A stretch of 10,089 bases of DNA from Saccoglossus kowalevskii (lineage: Eukaryota; Hemichordata; Enteropneusta; Harrimaniidae), in NCBI RefSeq assembly GCF_000003605.2, contig NW_003155342.1, positions 1-10,089 on the forward strand. Direction: 5' to 3'. Shown here in pieces: positions 1 through 8,351 of the stretch. The stretch's first letter is position 1; each line of letters begins with the position of its first letter. The position numbers were made by a program, and so were the translations under genes. Below the pieces are notes generated by a model. It saw only the letters and a program-made list of their open reading frames with translations, ran no database searches and was not told the DNA's origin.

Positions 1-1135
1 TTCATCATTGATCAAAATTTTGGGGAAATTTTGTGCATTTAATTTTTTAAAAAGTTACAAAAGTTGACTTCTGAATGAACAATGGTCATGTAGACTTTCA
101 CTTCAGTGTCTAATGTCTTACTCATTCTGTTGAAATTAATAAATAGTGCAGAAAATATTTTAATATGCTATAGTATTCAATGTAATTTCAAATCTGTGCA
201 AAAAATTTGTGGTTTCAGCTTGTATTGCATATGACCCAGTACTGACCTATCAAGCTGTGAATTGCAAGGGAAGCCATCTAAAAGTGTTATGATGTGTGAT
301 CACTTTTGACTGTTTAGATACTGATTTAATGTAATAAATACAGCTGTACTAACTGTATTACATGTATTCAACCAATGTTAAGACTAAAATGTCCCAAATA
401 ATCACAGCGTATTGTTTTAAAATAAAAATTTGCACATATTTGATAACTTAGATATCTACCATTATTTTAACTTCTCATTTAGTGGGGACACTAGTGTTTC
501 TCTTAATTATTCAAATATATGTATTGAGTGGTTCGCCAATCATGTACATATCAAGTCACAAATAATAATCAGTTATACTTTATTCAGTATGTAAACTGGA
601 AGATCTGTGAATATTATATTCATCACCAACTTTCTTGCCCAAATTTGTCTGCACTTTTTTCTTAATATATTCTTCAATATTTCGGTAAATGAACCCTAAT
701 TTTGGAGCCAACAGACACAATTTCAGTCAGTTTTTACTCGAACAATTTTGCTGTTTTTGTCTAAATCTTCTGAGGGAAAGTGCAGACTATAAACAGGATA
801 AAAAAAAAGAGAACTGGTGTGAAAAGGTTAAGCAAAGCAAATCTAATTGACTGCACAACCCTCATATTTTAATAGACATCCAAAACGAGGGTGGCAAAAT
901 TGGCATTTATTTTGTTGTCCTAACATTCTGATGAATTTCTTAGTTATCAAGAAAAGTAAATGTCATATCTAAATACTAAGTAAGATTTAATTAGAAATGA
1001 TATATATTAATTTCAGCAAGCACAAGTATGTGTATATTGAATTCTAAACAAGCAATGATATGTGTTCATCATGTTACAATCCAGTGTCACATAGCTTTTG
1101 TATGTAAATAATTTTCATCTTTTATTTTTCATTAG
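1..1135 (+). other. Probable intron upstream of the terminal exon
   Basis: This AT-rich stretch has no long reading frame and ends in a polypyrimidine-rich tract followed by an AG at 1134-1135, which fits a 3' splice acceptor for the coding segment that follows. A possible small lysine-rich exon at 775-826 is discussed in the findings, but the support is weak. I see no repeat family, RNA gene or promoter here. If the gene call downstream is wrong, this is simply intergenic sequence. Confidence 0.4.
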
Positions 1136-1225
1136 CCGTTGAGAGAAACCCTTGGGAGCAGATTTGATGCATTTGCAATAGAACTAACATCTAAAGCAAG
1201 GAAAATGAAAAAGAAGAAGAATTAA
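1136..1225 (+). CDS. Candidate terminal coding exon, lysine-rich C-terminus, protein unknown
   Basis: A T-rich tract and AG at 1134-1135 precede a 30-codon open segment that ends in TAA at 1223-1225. In phase 0 it encodes 29 residues: a helix-like stretch (PLRETLGSRFDAFAIELTSK), then a basic tail, ARKMKKKKN. Base composition rises to near-balanced inside the segment and falls back to AT-rich on both sides, and its residue mix looks like real protein rather than translated AT-rich DNA. A basic tail of this type is common in nucleolar, ribosome-biogenesis and RNA-binding proteins, but I do not recognise the protein and assign no function. The entry phase is inferred; only phases compatible with this frame give a sensible end. 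The rest of the gene would lie left of the window. A chance open stretch cannot be excluded. Confidence 0.5.
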   Translation, partial: PLRETLGSRFDAFAIELTSKARKMKKKKN

Positions 1226-1312
1226 TACTTTGATTTGTAAATTTTCATGAAATAGTTTATTTATAGCATAAAAGTACAATAATTGGTCTTTTTTAAGTGT
1301 GTGGCTTGGTGG
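1226..1312 (+). promoter_or_regulatory. Putative 3' UTR with polyadenylation elements
   Basis: After the stop codon there is a variant hexamer, CATAAA, at 1267-1272, followed by a T-rich run and a GT-rich element at about 1298-1312. This is the usual order of a hexamer and a downstream element, and cleavage would fall near 1285. An AU-rich nonamer (TTATTTATA, 1257-1265) lies just upstream. A canonical AATAAA occurs only at 1940-1945, so a longer 3' UTR that runs through the minisatellite is the alternative. All of these motifs are short and easily arise by chance in AT-rich DNA. Confidence 0.3.
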
Positions 1313-1327
1313 CTGAGAATATTAGCA

Positions 1328-1640
1328 TTGATCTCCATGCGTATTTGAATCTGAATACTAAGCAGCAACAAGAATATTAATGTACATGTCTGTACTGCCA
1401 TGCTTATTTCAATCTGAATACTAAGCAGCAACACAAATACTAATGTACATGTCTGTATTGCCATGCTTATTTCAATCTGAATACTAAGCAGCAACAAGAA
1501 TATTAATGTACATGTCTGTATTGCCATGCTTATTTCAATCTGAATACTAAGCAGCAACACAAATACTAATGTACCTTTTTAGATTGCCGTGCTTATTTCA
1601 ATCTGAATACTAAGCAACAAGAATACAAAATGTACTTGTG
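1328..1640. repeat. 63-bp minisatellite, five copies, alternating variants
   Basis: The core AATCTGAATACTAAGCA recurs at 1348, 1411, 1474, 1537 and 1600 (last copy slightly decayed), at exactly 63 bp each time. The copies alternate: units 1 and 3 carry CAACAAGAATATTAATGTAC after the core, and units 2 and 4 carry CAACACAAATACTAATGTAC. This gives a higher-order 126-bp dimer. Edges are less conserved: the first unit begins with a diverged half and the fifth has lost several bases. Because 63 is a multiple of three and no stop occurs, the minus strand reads as a 21-residue hydrophobic peptide repeat; I regard that as a by-product, not a gene. The array sits directly behind the putative 3' end of the upstream gene. 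Confidence 0.92.
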
Positions 1641-2959
1641 ATTGCAAATTAACAAATGAACCAAGTAGCATAGACAAAGAATTGATGATTATAGTCACAT
1701 CAGTAACAAGGCATGAATATAACATCTAGACTCTGACTTCCTTAGTTGAATTACCTAAGATTCAGGACAAATTTACCAAATATCAACATACAAATGTTGA
1801 AAAAGTACTCAGCGAGAAGGGAAGTCAAATTAAAGATTTTGCTTTAAAAAATTATCTTGTTATTCGCCTTTTTTTGCACAGTCCTAAAATGAAGTATTAT
1901 TATGGTACAGCATTTTAAAAATAGTTGCATTTTACCTCTAATAAACAATTTAGAACTTAGACTGATCATAAATGTGTAAACTATACTCAAGTCTGGATTG
2001 ATTAACTGTTGGTAATGTTTTTTTTTTCATGTTATTAAAGTATATTAGTAGTTCCAGTGCTTCCACTTAATGCTCTGTTACCGTAGGAACATGTTTAATT
2101 TTTACCAAAATAGCACATTTAGTGCAGTTGTCATGGCAATAATTTATGTCATTTAACCTCCACCAATATTCAGTTTTACACTGTGTAGTGTATGTTATCT
2201 TATCAGTAGGCAGTTGTAGCTACAATACTTGTTGCATTTTAACCCAGTGTATTTACTTGGAAAAGGTCAGTTTTTGCAGGTTTGTGAATCACAAAAAAGT
2301 AACAAAAGTGCATGCATTTATAATTTCAAAAAATGATATTGATAAACTTGTTACATTTATTTTATTGGATAATAAGTTTAATATTATTCAATCTCAAATA
2401 TCCCCAAACTATGCAGTGTTCAGTTATTTGTATATTTTAATAACAAATACAAGTATTTTAAAGGTAAATATGGATTTAATACTGACATACCAGTGTATTT
2501 ACATATGATATGACATTTTTAAGTTGATAATGTTAAGAGTTGATTAAAATTTGTATAATGCAACTGAACAAATTTCTCACTTGAATATGCAGTTTGGCAT
2601 TTTTGTTGCACTTATTTCTACCCATTGAATGACATGTATGAATTTTATGATGCTTTGTTCTGTTATGAATCATAACTTTACTGTATACTCCTTTGTGTCA
2701 GTCCTTATTTGAAAGGTGGTACTAACATGAATAAATGAAGGGGATGTGATAACAGAACCTCCAAACAACTAACTCTTTCAAGGCAGCCAAATGCGAAAAC
2801 TGATATACCCCTTTGAACAACTTCAAAATGTATACCTCTTCTCATACTACGCTTATTTTTCATCCAAGGCTGTTTTTTTCTCTGAAAATGTCATGAATAA
2901 CTATGCAATTTTTGAGAATTATACTTATAATAAATTCTGAAATTGTAAGCACTAATCCA
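1641..2959. other. Non-coding stretch, nothing recognised
   Basis: This is AT-rich sequence with scattered homopolymer runs. An AATAAA at 1940-1945 could serve as a distal polyadenylation signal for the gene ending at 1225. A 120-codon open stretch on the plus strand at 2146-2508 is low-complexity and rich in I, L, V, Y and S. It has no recognisable motif and no flanking splice or promoter logic, so I do not call it a gene. Confidence 0.5.
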
Positions 2960-3655
2960 GAAACTGTGGAAAACGGGGACTTATGGATTGACTTATGGGC
3001 TCTGCTCTACCTGCTATGGAATGCCGGTCGAAGAGCAGAGAAAACAGCACAAACTCAGCTTTGAAGTAACAATCCAACTGGCAAAAATCTTGGGCATGTG
3101 ATTGCATATTTAGTCCTTGTTTTTGACCCTTGTGCATCTGTGCGTGCATCCCGACATGTATCTTAGACACGCCTGGACCAATTACATTCAAACTTCACAC
3201 ATAGATCATACATAATATTATACATATGCACATCAATTTGTTTCACGATATGATTCAAGATGGACGAATGGCAGCCATTTTTTTACTGATAAATCATCAA
3301 AATCAAGTATTTCTCGGCTGTTTACAGATGGATTTTGTTCAAACTTGGTATGGTGGCCATTTTTGTGCTAACAAATCTTTAAATATCAAGCATTTCTGGC
3401 ATTTATGGATGGCTTTCGTTCAAACTTATACTATACATTAGACATTACAGGTTCCTGATGCACGTCACTTTATTTTTCAGATTGTATTCAAAATGGCTGA
3501 CTGGTTGCCATTTTGTTTTAATGAATGGGCTTCTAGACCCATGTCTCTGACATGCTTTGACTGATTATGATCAAATATTATGTTATATATTCATTATATA
3601 TCATGTTATAGATGTATACATGTATTCAAAATGGCTGATTTTGTTTTAATTAATC
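2960..3655. repeat. Dispersed-repeat-like block with internal degenerate duplications
   Basis: The left part (about 2985-3190) is less AT-rich than its surroundings. It is followed by two degenerate direct copies of about 82 bp at roughly 3271-3352 and 3353-3434: GCCATTTT at 3274 and 3356, and GTTCAAACTT at 3337 and 3418. An exact 18-bp repeat, TGTATTCAAAATGGCTGA, occurs at 3483-3500 and 3621-3638, each time followed by ATTTTGTTTTAAT or a near copy. Small inverted repeats are AATGGC/GCCATT at 3267-3279 and AAAATGGC/GCCATTTT at 3490-3514. This mix resembles non-autonomous dispersed repeats of invertebrates, but I cannot name the family. No coding potential is convincing; the minus-strand open stretch at 2952-3191 has no recognisable content. 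Outer boundaries are approximate. Confidence 0.5.
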
Positions 3656-4614
3656 TTGATTTATTTGTCTTGTGTCTAATGCATTTCTGATTCTTTAAAA
3701 TATCTCTTGTTGTAAATCACTGGTCAACTATTCTAAACTGGTTGTTATATTGATTATGCAACTACACTGTTTGTAATTATGCTAAAACCACTACAGTTGT
3801 TGCATATAAAGCAAATTGCATGTAAATAATTTTTATCTTGTGATCATGGTACATATTCACAATGTGTAATATCACTGATATGTCTTATTTTGAAAATTGC
3901 AAATGTGTGTGTGTGTTGACATCATTAGAATATAATTTGTGAGGCAAGTTCAATCATGAATGACTGAGAAAAAAATTTATCTCATGATATAACATAAATT
4001 GAAACTTTTACATTTCAAAATAAATTATATAAGTGAATTAATTTCTATTGAAAGTGTTGTGATTCATGAATGTAACTAATCGAATGTCCATTATCCCAGA
4101 ATGTTATCTATTCATTAGAAATAACACATACAGTTAATATGGCTAATCAAAAATCAACGCTGTAATCCAGAAAAGAAACTTGTCCAAGGCAACTAAGCAA
4201 TACACAACTGAACATTAAAATACATTTACATGGTCAACTCAGTGAGAGAAGAATGTCTTGAGCTCAAGGAATACAGAATGATTTTGACAACAGTGAAAAC
4301 ATTATCATCTGGACAGGATAATTATGTTAATATAATACAGTGTGTTTATTTTGTACATTAGTGGTTATCCTCACGAAGATGTAGTTATTTGTGACTTTGA
4401 TTTGAAACTTGGTTCTCTTAAAGCTAAATTTGTATTAATTATTTGAGTACTCTTGGCAGGGTTTTTATCATCTCATTACACATGTAGTGTATAGTTCAGA
4501 ATGTGCTCTAGAGGTGTCATAATCTTGTCCTTTGCTGTGAATGGTATAGAGTGTAGTGCCAATGTATTGGAGCTATTACATAGTATTTGTTTTGATACCT
4601 GGTCAAAGTAAGCA
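3656..4614. other. Non-coding stretch, nothing recognised
   Basis: AT-rich sequence with a short (TG)n run near 3904-3916. No open frame, splice pair, promoter or repeat structure stands out. Confidence 0.5.
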
Positions 4615-4862
4615 ATATTTGTTGTAGCTGTGGGTCCATAGCTCTTCTTGCTATGGTCTTTGTGATGGCATTTTAGTCATTTCTGATATTTTTGTGTCAT
4701 TAATTTTTTATTGACACAGAAGAGCTATGGTTCCTCCCATAGACTTGTGCAACACAAACATGTAATGCCAAATGTCCAAAAAAAGAAAATTTAATGATGC
4801 AAAATGTATCAAAAATTAATTAAGACCAACACAAGAGCTATTGACCCACAGCTATATTTGTT
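4615..4862. mobile_element. Foldback MITE-like element with 9-bp flanking direct repeats
   Basis: Inverted ends of 22 bp match at 21 positions: the left arm at 4625-4646 (TAGCTGTGGGTCCATAGCTC...) against the right arm at 4833-4854. The sequence ATATTTGTT lies directly outside on both sides (4615-4623 and 4854-4862) in direct orientation, as expected for a target-site duplication; the right copy overlaps the arm end by one base. The interior is about 230 bp and non-coding, so any mobility would depend on a transposase elsewhere. There is a nested foldback: CCATAGCTCTTC (4636-4647) pairs perfectly with 4719-4730, and TGTGTCA (4693-4699) pairs with 4712-4718. A 9-bp duplication would suit a Mutator-type origin. 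The TA at both arm ends would instead suit a Tc1/mariner-type element. Superfamily is not decided. Confidence 0.7.
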
Positions 4863-5186
4863 ATAACAACTACCAAATCATTCACAGTTATAGGAGTATG
4901 TTGTGAATTGGAGAAACTAATTTTACATGTGTATTTTTAATTATTCAGATTTAAAGATCATGTATATTTACATCATGTATGTTTCTAATAAATCAATTAC
5001 TCTTGAAAGATAAACGTTTTTTTTATCTCTCAAATAGTTGGATGGAGTGGTAGTCATCTCACAGAGAGATGTCTCGTTGAAAATTAAAATTTCTTTTTGC
5101 AGCTTCCTACAAATTAAGTGAATCAAAACGATGTTTAGTCCTAATATTTCGTTAACAATTTAGTCTTCAATGACGTATTTTTCTTT
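4863..5186. other. Non-coding stretch, nothing recognised
   Basis: AT-rich spacer between the foldback element and the first arm of the dispersed inverted pair. No feature stands out apart from an imperfect small inverted motif around 5053-5074. Confidence 0.45.
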
Positions 5187-5353
5187 GGCGACAATGTGCT
5201 ACCCTTGCTACAAACACTTACGTATCCATGTTACCATGCTCAAAAACACAGCAATCTGCCAAGGTTTGCTCCAAATGTTGCCAGTGTATCATTCCAACTC
5301 TACAAAATGATAAAGAAATGGGCAGGTTAAAGACAAATATATTGAAAATTCCA
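5187..5353 (+). repeat. Dispersed repeat copy 1, inverted relative to 8186-8351
   Basis: About 167 bp here match the reverse complement of 8186-8351 at roughly 90 percent by hand alignment, with a few 1-base indels; 29 consecutive bases are identical near the start. One frame reads in both copies as a protein-like segment beginning GDNV, followed by TLTYPCYHA and LPRFAPN. After that point a 1-base indel separates the frames and this copy soon reaches a stop. Similarity ends abruptly on both sides. It may be a dispersed element or a duplicated exon fragment; I do not recognise the family. Confidence 0.8.
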
Positions 5354-6804
5354 AAACCAAAAACAAGTTAAATAAACCAAAATTCCGAACATCAGCATTT
5401 GGCTTAACGAAGAATCGGTCTAGACCATCTACAACAAAACTAAATTTAAATTTGCTACTAAAAAGTCTTCTTTTGCATGAATATTTTTGTGTCGCCATTA
5501 ACAGTCAGAAAATTAACATGAAGAGGATTTAAATCATTTAATTTTGTTAGAATATTTAACAACTATTTTTAAAAAATTCTATGCCATTACTAGATGGCAA
5601 ACTATCATAAATGACTGAATACTGCAAAGAAACATAAATAGCACAGAGGGGAACATCTTATTCAAAGCTCAAAGAATTTCTATCAAACAAGAGAAAAATG
5701 CAATCATGTAAATCAGAATTACGAATATAGAGAACGAATTTTGCGCGCTACAGTACAAACGCCTACCTACCCGAGTAGTCGTTCTTTATCGGGGTAAAAT
5801 GAAATCTGTGAACCCTAGAAAAAATTGGTTAAACTAAATATCATATATCAATATTTAATGTTTTAGTGAACCTATTTTTTTCAAATCTTGTACATTTTGT
5901 TTAGGCTGTAGCCATCACTCTAATTCGTAACGTTTGATTAAGAATTGATACTAGCGCTTTTCTGAAGTCGTGTTTCTGGACCTTGTAACTTGGATCTAAT
6001 TGATTTTATTTATTTTGTTAGTGGGACTTGTGTTTTTTCTCAGCACATCCTTCAAGACTAATTTTGCACTTTTATATTACGTGGTATAACTTTGATTCTT
6101 GTATTCTGCAACAACTAGCAGAAAATAACTACACACCCCATATATGTATATATGCACCAACCCTGGCAGATTTGACTGATTATAATGTCCTACAGATACG
6201 TCCATTAGGCACTATGAAAACGATTCCATTGAAGCTGTGTTGTCGGTAAAACATAGTTGAAAACATTTTCAAGTTCGAATAATTTGTTATAATTGTAATT
6301 TGTTATAATTGATTGAAATCAGACGCATCGCGCGTTGAAAATGCAACACATCGAATATTAATTTTTAATATAGTTTATCTTAGGTCGACGAACAGATAAT
6401 TAGAATTAGGCGTACGATTAAGCAACTTGATAAGATGCTGAAAACTCAATCACTACTAAATCTACAGAACTGTTCGGTCATTAGCAAGGCCGATATCATG
6501 CATTTATTACATTCGCCATATTAATTAACATGTCAAAAGCTTTAAAACACAGTGTTAAGTTGCTGATGATGCAACTTTTAAATCAAAAGTTTTTGATCAT
6601 TGTCAAAAAAAAAATATTAGCAAATTATAATTTTGTCATTTTATATTGAAAATGAGTTCATATAATTTCAATCACAGATATAAATACCGTTGTGTTAGAA
6701 TTAATGTACCTGCATATTGACACAAATTCGTAATTGTTTTGTAAAGCAAATATTGCACAATATGAACCGTGGAAACGAGACTTTAATTAAAAATGCTTAA
6801 GCGA
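5354..6804. other. Non-coding stretch upstream of the CAP-like gene
   Basis: AT-rich sequence with a short patch of higher GC near 5738-5800 and scattered CpGs near 6325-6350. The open stretches at 5289-5498 (minus) and 6028-6249 (plus) have no recognisable motif. The region presumably includes upstream regulatory DNA of the gene starting near 6836, but I cannot point to specific binding sites. Confidence 0.45.
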
Positions 6805-6838
6805 TATAAAATCCTGCAATCAAGACGTGTACATCAGT
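6805..6838 (+). promoter_or_regulatory. Core promoter: TATA box plus initiator
   Basis: TATAAAA lies at 6805-6811 and an initiator-like TCAGT at 6834-6838. Taking the A at 6836 as +1, the first T of the TATA box is at -31, the canonical metazoan spacing. The resulting 5' UTR would be 34 nt and run into the ATG at 6870, which opens a signal-peptide exon. The combination with a correctly placed start codon is much stronger than either motif alone in this AT-rich DNA. Confidence 0.65.
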
Positions 6839-6869
6839 CGTGTCAGACCTTAATCCAATACGCATTGTC

Positions 6870-6924
6870 ATGATTTTCCCCGTACTGTTACTTCTGTATG
6901 TACCTTATGGTACGGTATCTCGAG
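6870..6924 (+). CDS. First coding exon of secreted CAP-like protein: signal peptide
   Basis: The ATG at 6870 is the first one after the proposed transcription start. The exon encodes 18 residues plus one base: MIFPVLLLLYVPYGTVSR, a typical secretory signal with a short n-region, a leucine-rich core and small residues before a likely cleavage site near GTVS. It ends at CGAG|GTTAGT, a good phase-1 donor at 6924/6925. The next exon at 7780 has a phase-1 acceptor that joins in frame, which supports both calls. The exon is too short to stand out as an open frame; it was found from the promoter, the signal-peptide pattern and the splice phase together. A weaker phase-0 donor exists at 6914/6915. 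Confidence 0.65.
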
Positions 6925-7779
6925 GTTAGTCTCCGTCATTACAATTATATTATTATTCGTGCTAGTATATTGCGTAGTTGGCACGGATATACATTATTAT
7001 TATTATTTCAAGTTAAAGTAGTGAAAAAATAAGGTTGCCTATTTGTTAAGCGCAATCATCGCAGAGATTTGAAATTTCCAGTTCCAATTGCACTGGCTTA
7101 AAATTGAAGCAAACTGAAGTGAGGGAGGAAAAAGAGGAGAGCTGTCAATCCCCCATGTGCCATTACCGGGTATATCTATGACATGAAAAATAAAATGATC
7201 ATTATAATACCCATTAAAAAAATAGATTGTCACCCACTCCATCATTAAATACAAAATTACTATTATTCTGACCAGTGTAAAAATAGTGGTCATTATAACT
7301 ACCAGTTTGAAAATACTGGTCAATATTTTGACCATTAAAAAAGTTCTGGTTGATATTCTGGCCATTAAAAAAATAGTGGCCATTACAATGGCCAGAAGTG
7401 ACTTTTTAAAGGGGTCTGAGGGGTGAAAAAAACAGAGTTAAAGTAAAATGAAAAATTATTATAACCTCCTCACTAACCTAAAAGTATGAATAAATATTCA
7501 AAAGTTGTGAAAATTAAAACATTCCGAAACGCGACGGAATTTCCGAAAGTAATCCGGACGCTGTTATGAATAAAAACGTGTAACACCAGTAATGTAAAGC
7601 TAAATACGTATTATGGCAATCAACGTACGTGATAGCTAAACTAGCAGAAATATTATGCATGTGTTTTACCCATTGTGACACAGCTAATATTTCCGCTGGC
7701 AGATATAGATTTAAAATCAACATAGCTGTAGTCCAAAAGGCTTCTGTTGAGTATCACGTATACTATCTTTTTATATCAG
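6925..7779 (+). other. Intron of the CAP-like gene (phase 1)
   Basis: The intron starts GTTAGT and ends in a T-rich tract followed by ATATCAG at 7773-7779. It is 855 bp long. The 30-bp minisatellite at 7181-7392 lies inside it. No nested gene is convincing: the open minus-strand stretches at 7039-7383 and 7514-7723 are explained by the minisatellite and by chance. Confidence 0.55.
7181..7392. repeat. 30-bp degenerate minisatellite, about seven units
   Basis: Units begin near 7181, 7211, 7242, 7272, 7302, 7332 and 7362. All are 30 bp except one of 31 bp. The recurrent pattern is CCATTAAAAA or CCAGTNTAAA, then ATAGTGGTCATTATAA or a variant. The last unit forms a perfect stem with its edge: TGGCCATT (7377-7384) and AATGGCCA (7387-7394). 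A period of 30 gives a ten-residue repeat on the minus strand, which is why a long open frame appears there. Confidence 0.85.
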
Positions 7780-7964
7780 TGGTAAAATGTGGTGATGGGT
7801 ATGCCCAGGAAATAACGATATCTTTACCTCCAACTGTGCCTGAACCCGAGGTGGCAAGACGAGCCGCTGATACGAAGACTCCCAATAGATTGAATGACAA
7901 GGATAAAAAGGCCATCTTGACGAAACATAATGAGCTACGTGCCAAAGAGGCTATTGAAGACTAA
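7780..7964 (+). CDS. Second coding exon: start of a CAP (SCP/TAPS) domain, stops early
   Basis: The acceptor AG at 7778-7779 is in phase 1 and joins the signal-peptide exon in frame. The exon encodes about 60 residues: a short segment VVKCGDGYAQ, a proline-rich linker (SLPPTVPEPEVARR, with a dibasic pair), a charged stretch, then AILTKHNELRAKE. The last part is the first helix of the CAP domain, whose family signature includes HNxLR with its histidine. CAP proteins are secreted and typically 150-250 residues in the domain alone. Here the frame ends at TAA (7962-7964) a few residues later, where the family continues with a GASDM-like turn. A possible donor (G|GTAGGC, 7968/7969) lies five bases beyond the stop. 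The product would be only about 79 residues, so this may be a pseudogene or truncated gene. No later CAP exon is seen in the window. Confidence 0.62.
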
Positions 7965-8185
7965 ATTGGTAGGCATACACTCGAACGGGGGTACTCACAT
8001 AAATTTCGTGTGGGAGTAAGTACTCCTTAGCCAGTTCAGAACTGGACCCGAAAACATGGACGTTGATGTTTTGACTTGAATAACGGCAAATCATTCATTC
8101 AGCATATTGCAAACAAATGAAAATATATTGGAACGAAGAAAAAATGGTTAATTTTTCATCAATTCAACCTGTCTTGGTTGTAGCT
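7965..8185. repeat. Short tandem hairpins in non-coding sequence
   Basis: Two adjacent perfect inverted repeats occur: GGAGTA/TACTCC with a 2-base loop at 8013-8026, and CCAGTTC/GAACTGG with a 1-base loop at 8031-8045. The motif GTACTC at 7991 partly mirrors the first. The higher GC of 7980-8060 against its flanks suggests a fragment of a dispersed repeat, but I cannot name it. The remainder is AT-rich and featureless. Confidence 0.45.
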
Positions 8186-8351
8186 TGGAATTTCCAATGT
8201 TTTTGTCTTTAACCTACCCATTTTCTTTATCTTTCGTAGAGTTGGAATGATACACTGGCAGATTTGGCGCAAACCTTGGCAGATAGCTGTGTTTTTTAGC
8301 ATGGTAGCATGGATACGTAAGTGTTTGTAGCAAGGGTTGTACATTGTCGCC
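8186..8351 (-). repeat. Dispersed repeat copy 2, inverted relative to 5187-5353
   Basis: Read on the minus strand, this matches copy 1 at about 90 percent. Two overlapping minus-strand frames are open across it. One reads TYPCYHAKKHSYLPRFAPN; the other reads CYKHLRIHATMLKNTAICQG. The first could belong to an exon bounded by an acceptor ending at 8391 and a donor GTAGGT starting at 8217, an exon of about 173 nt at 8218-8390. That exon would extend beyond the repeat on the acceptor side. I do not recognise either peptide and cannot choose the frame. Confidence 0.8.

Noticed and set aside
1261-1560. 99-codon minus-strand open frame with a repeated hydrophobic peptide
   Set aside because: It is fully explained by the 63-bp tandem array, whose period is a multiple of three and lacks stops.
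2146-2508. 120-codon plus-strand open frame
   Set aside because: Its composition is what AT-rich DNA yields, and it has no domain, signal peptide, splice or promoter context.
3226-3441. 71-codon plus-strand open frame
   Set aside because: It lies inside the duplicated repeat block and its internal similarity follows the 82-bp DNA repeat.
1102-3839. Shared word TGTAAATAATTTTYATCTT at about 1103 and 3821
   Set aside because: A single match of about 18 bases in very AT-rich DNA with unrelated flanks is compatible with chance.
3901-3920. (TG)n microsatellite
   Set aside because: It is only about six repeats long, too short to be notable.
7039-7383. 114-codon minus-strand open frame
   Set aside because: It arises from the 30-bp minisatellite; the peptide has a ten-residue period and no other support.
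7763-7945. Minus-strand open frame opposite the CAP-like exon
   Set aside because: It is an antisense shadow of the better supported plus-strand exon.
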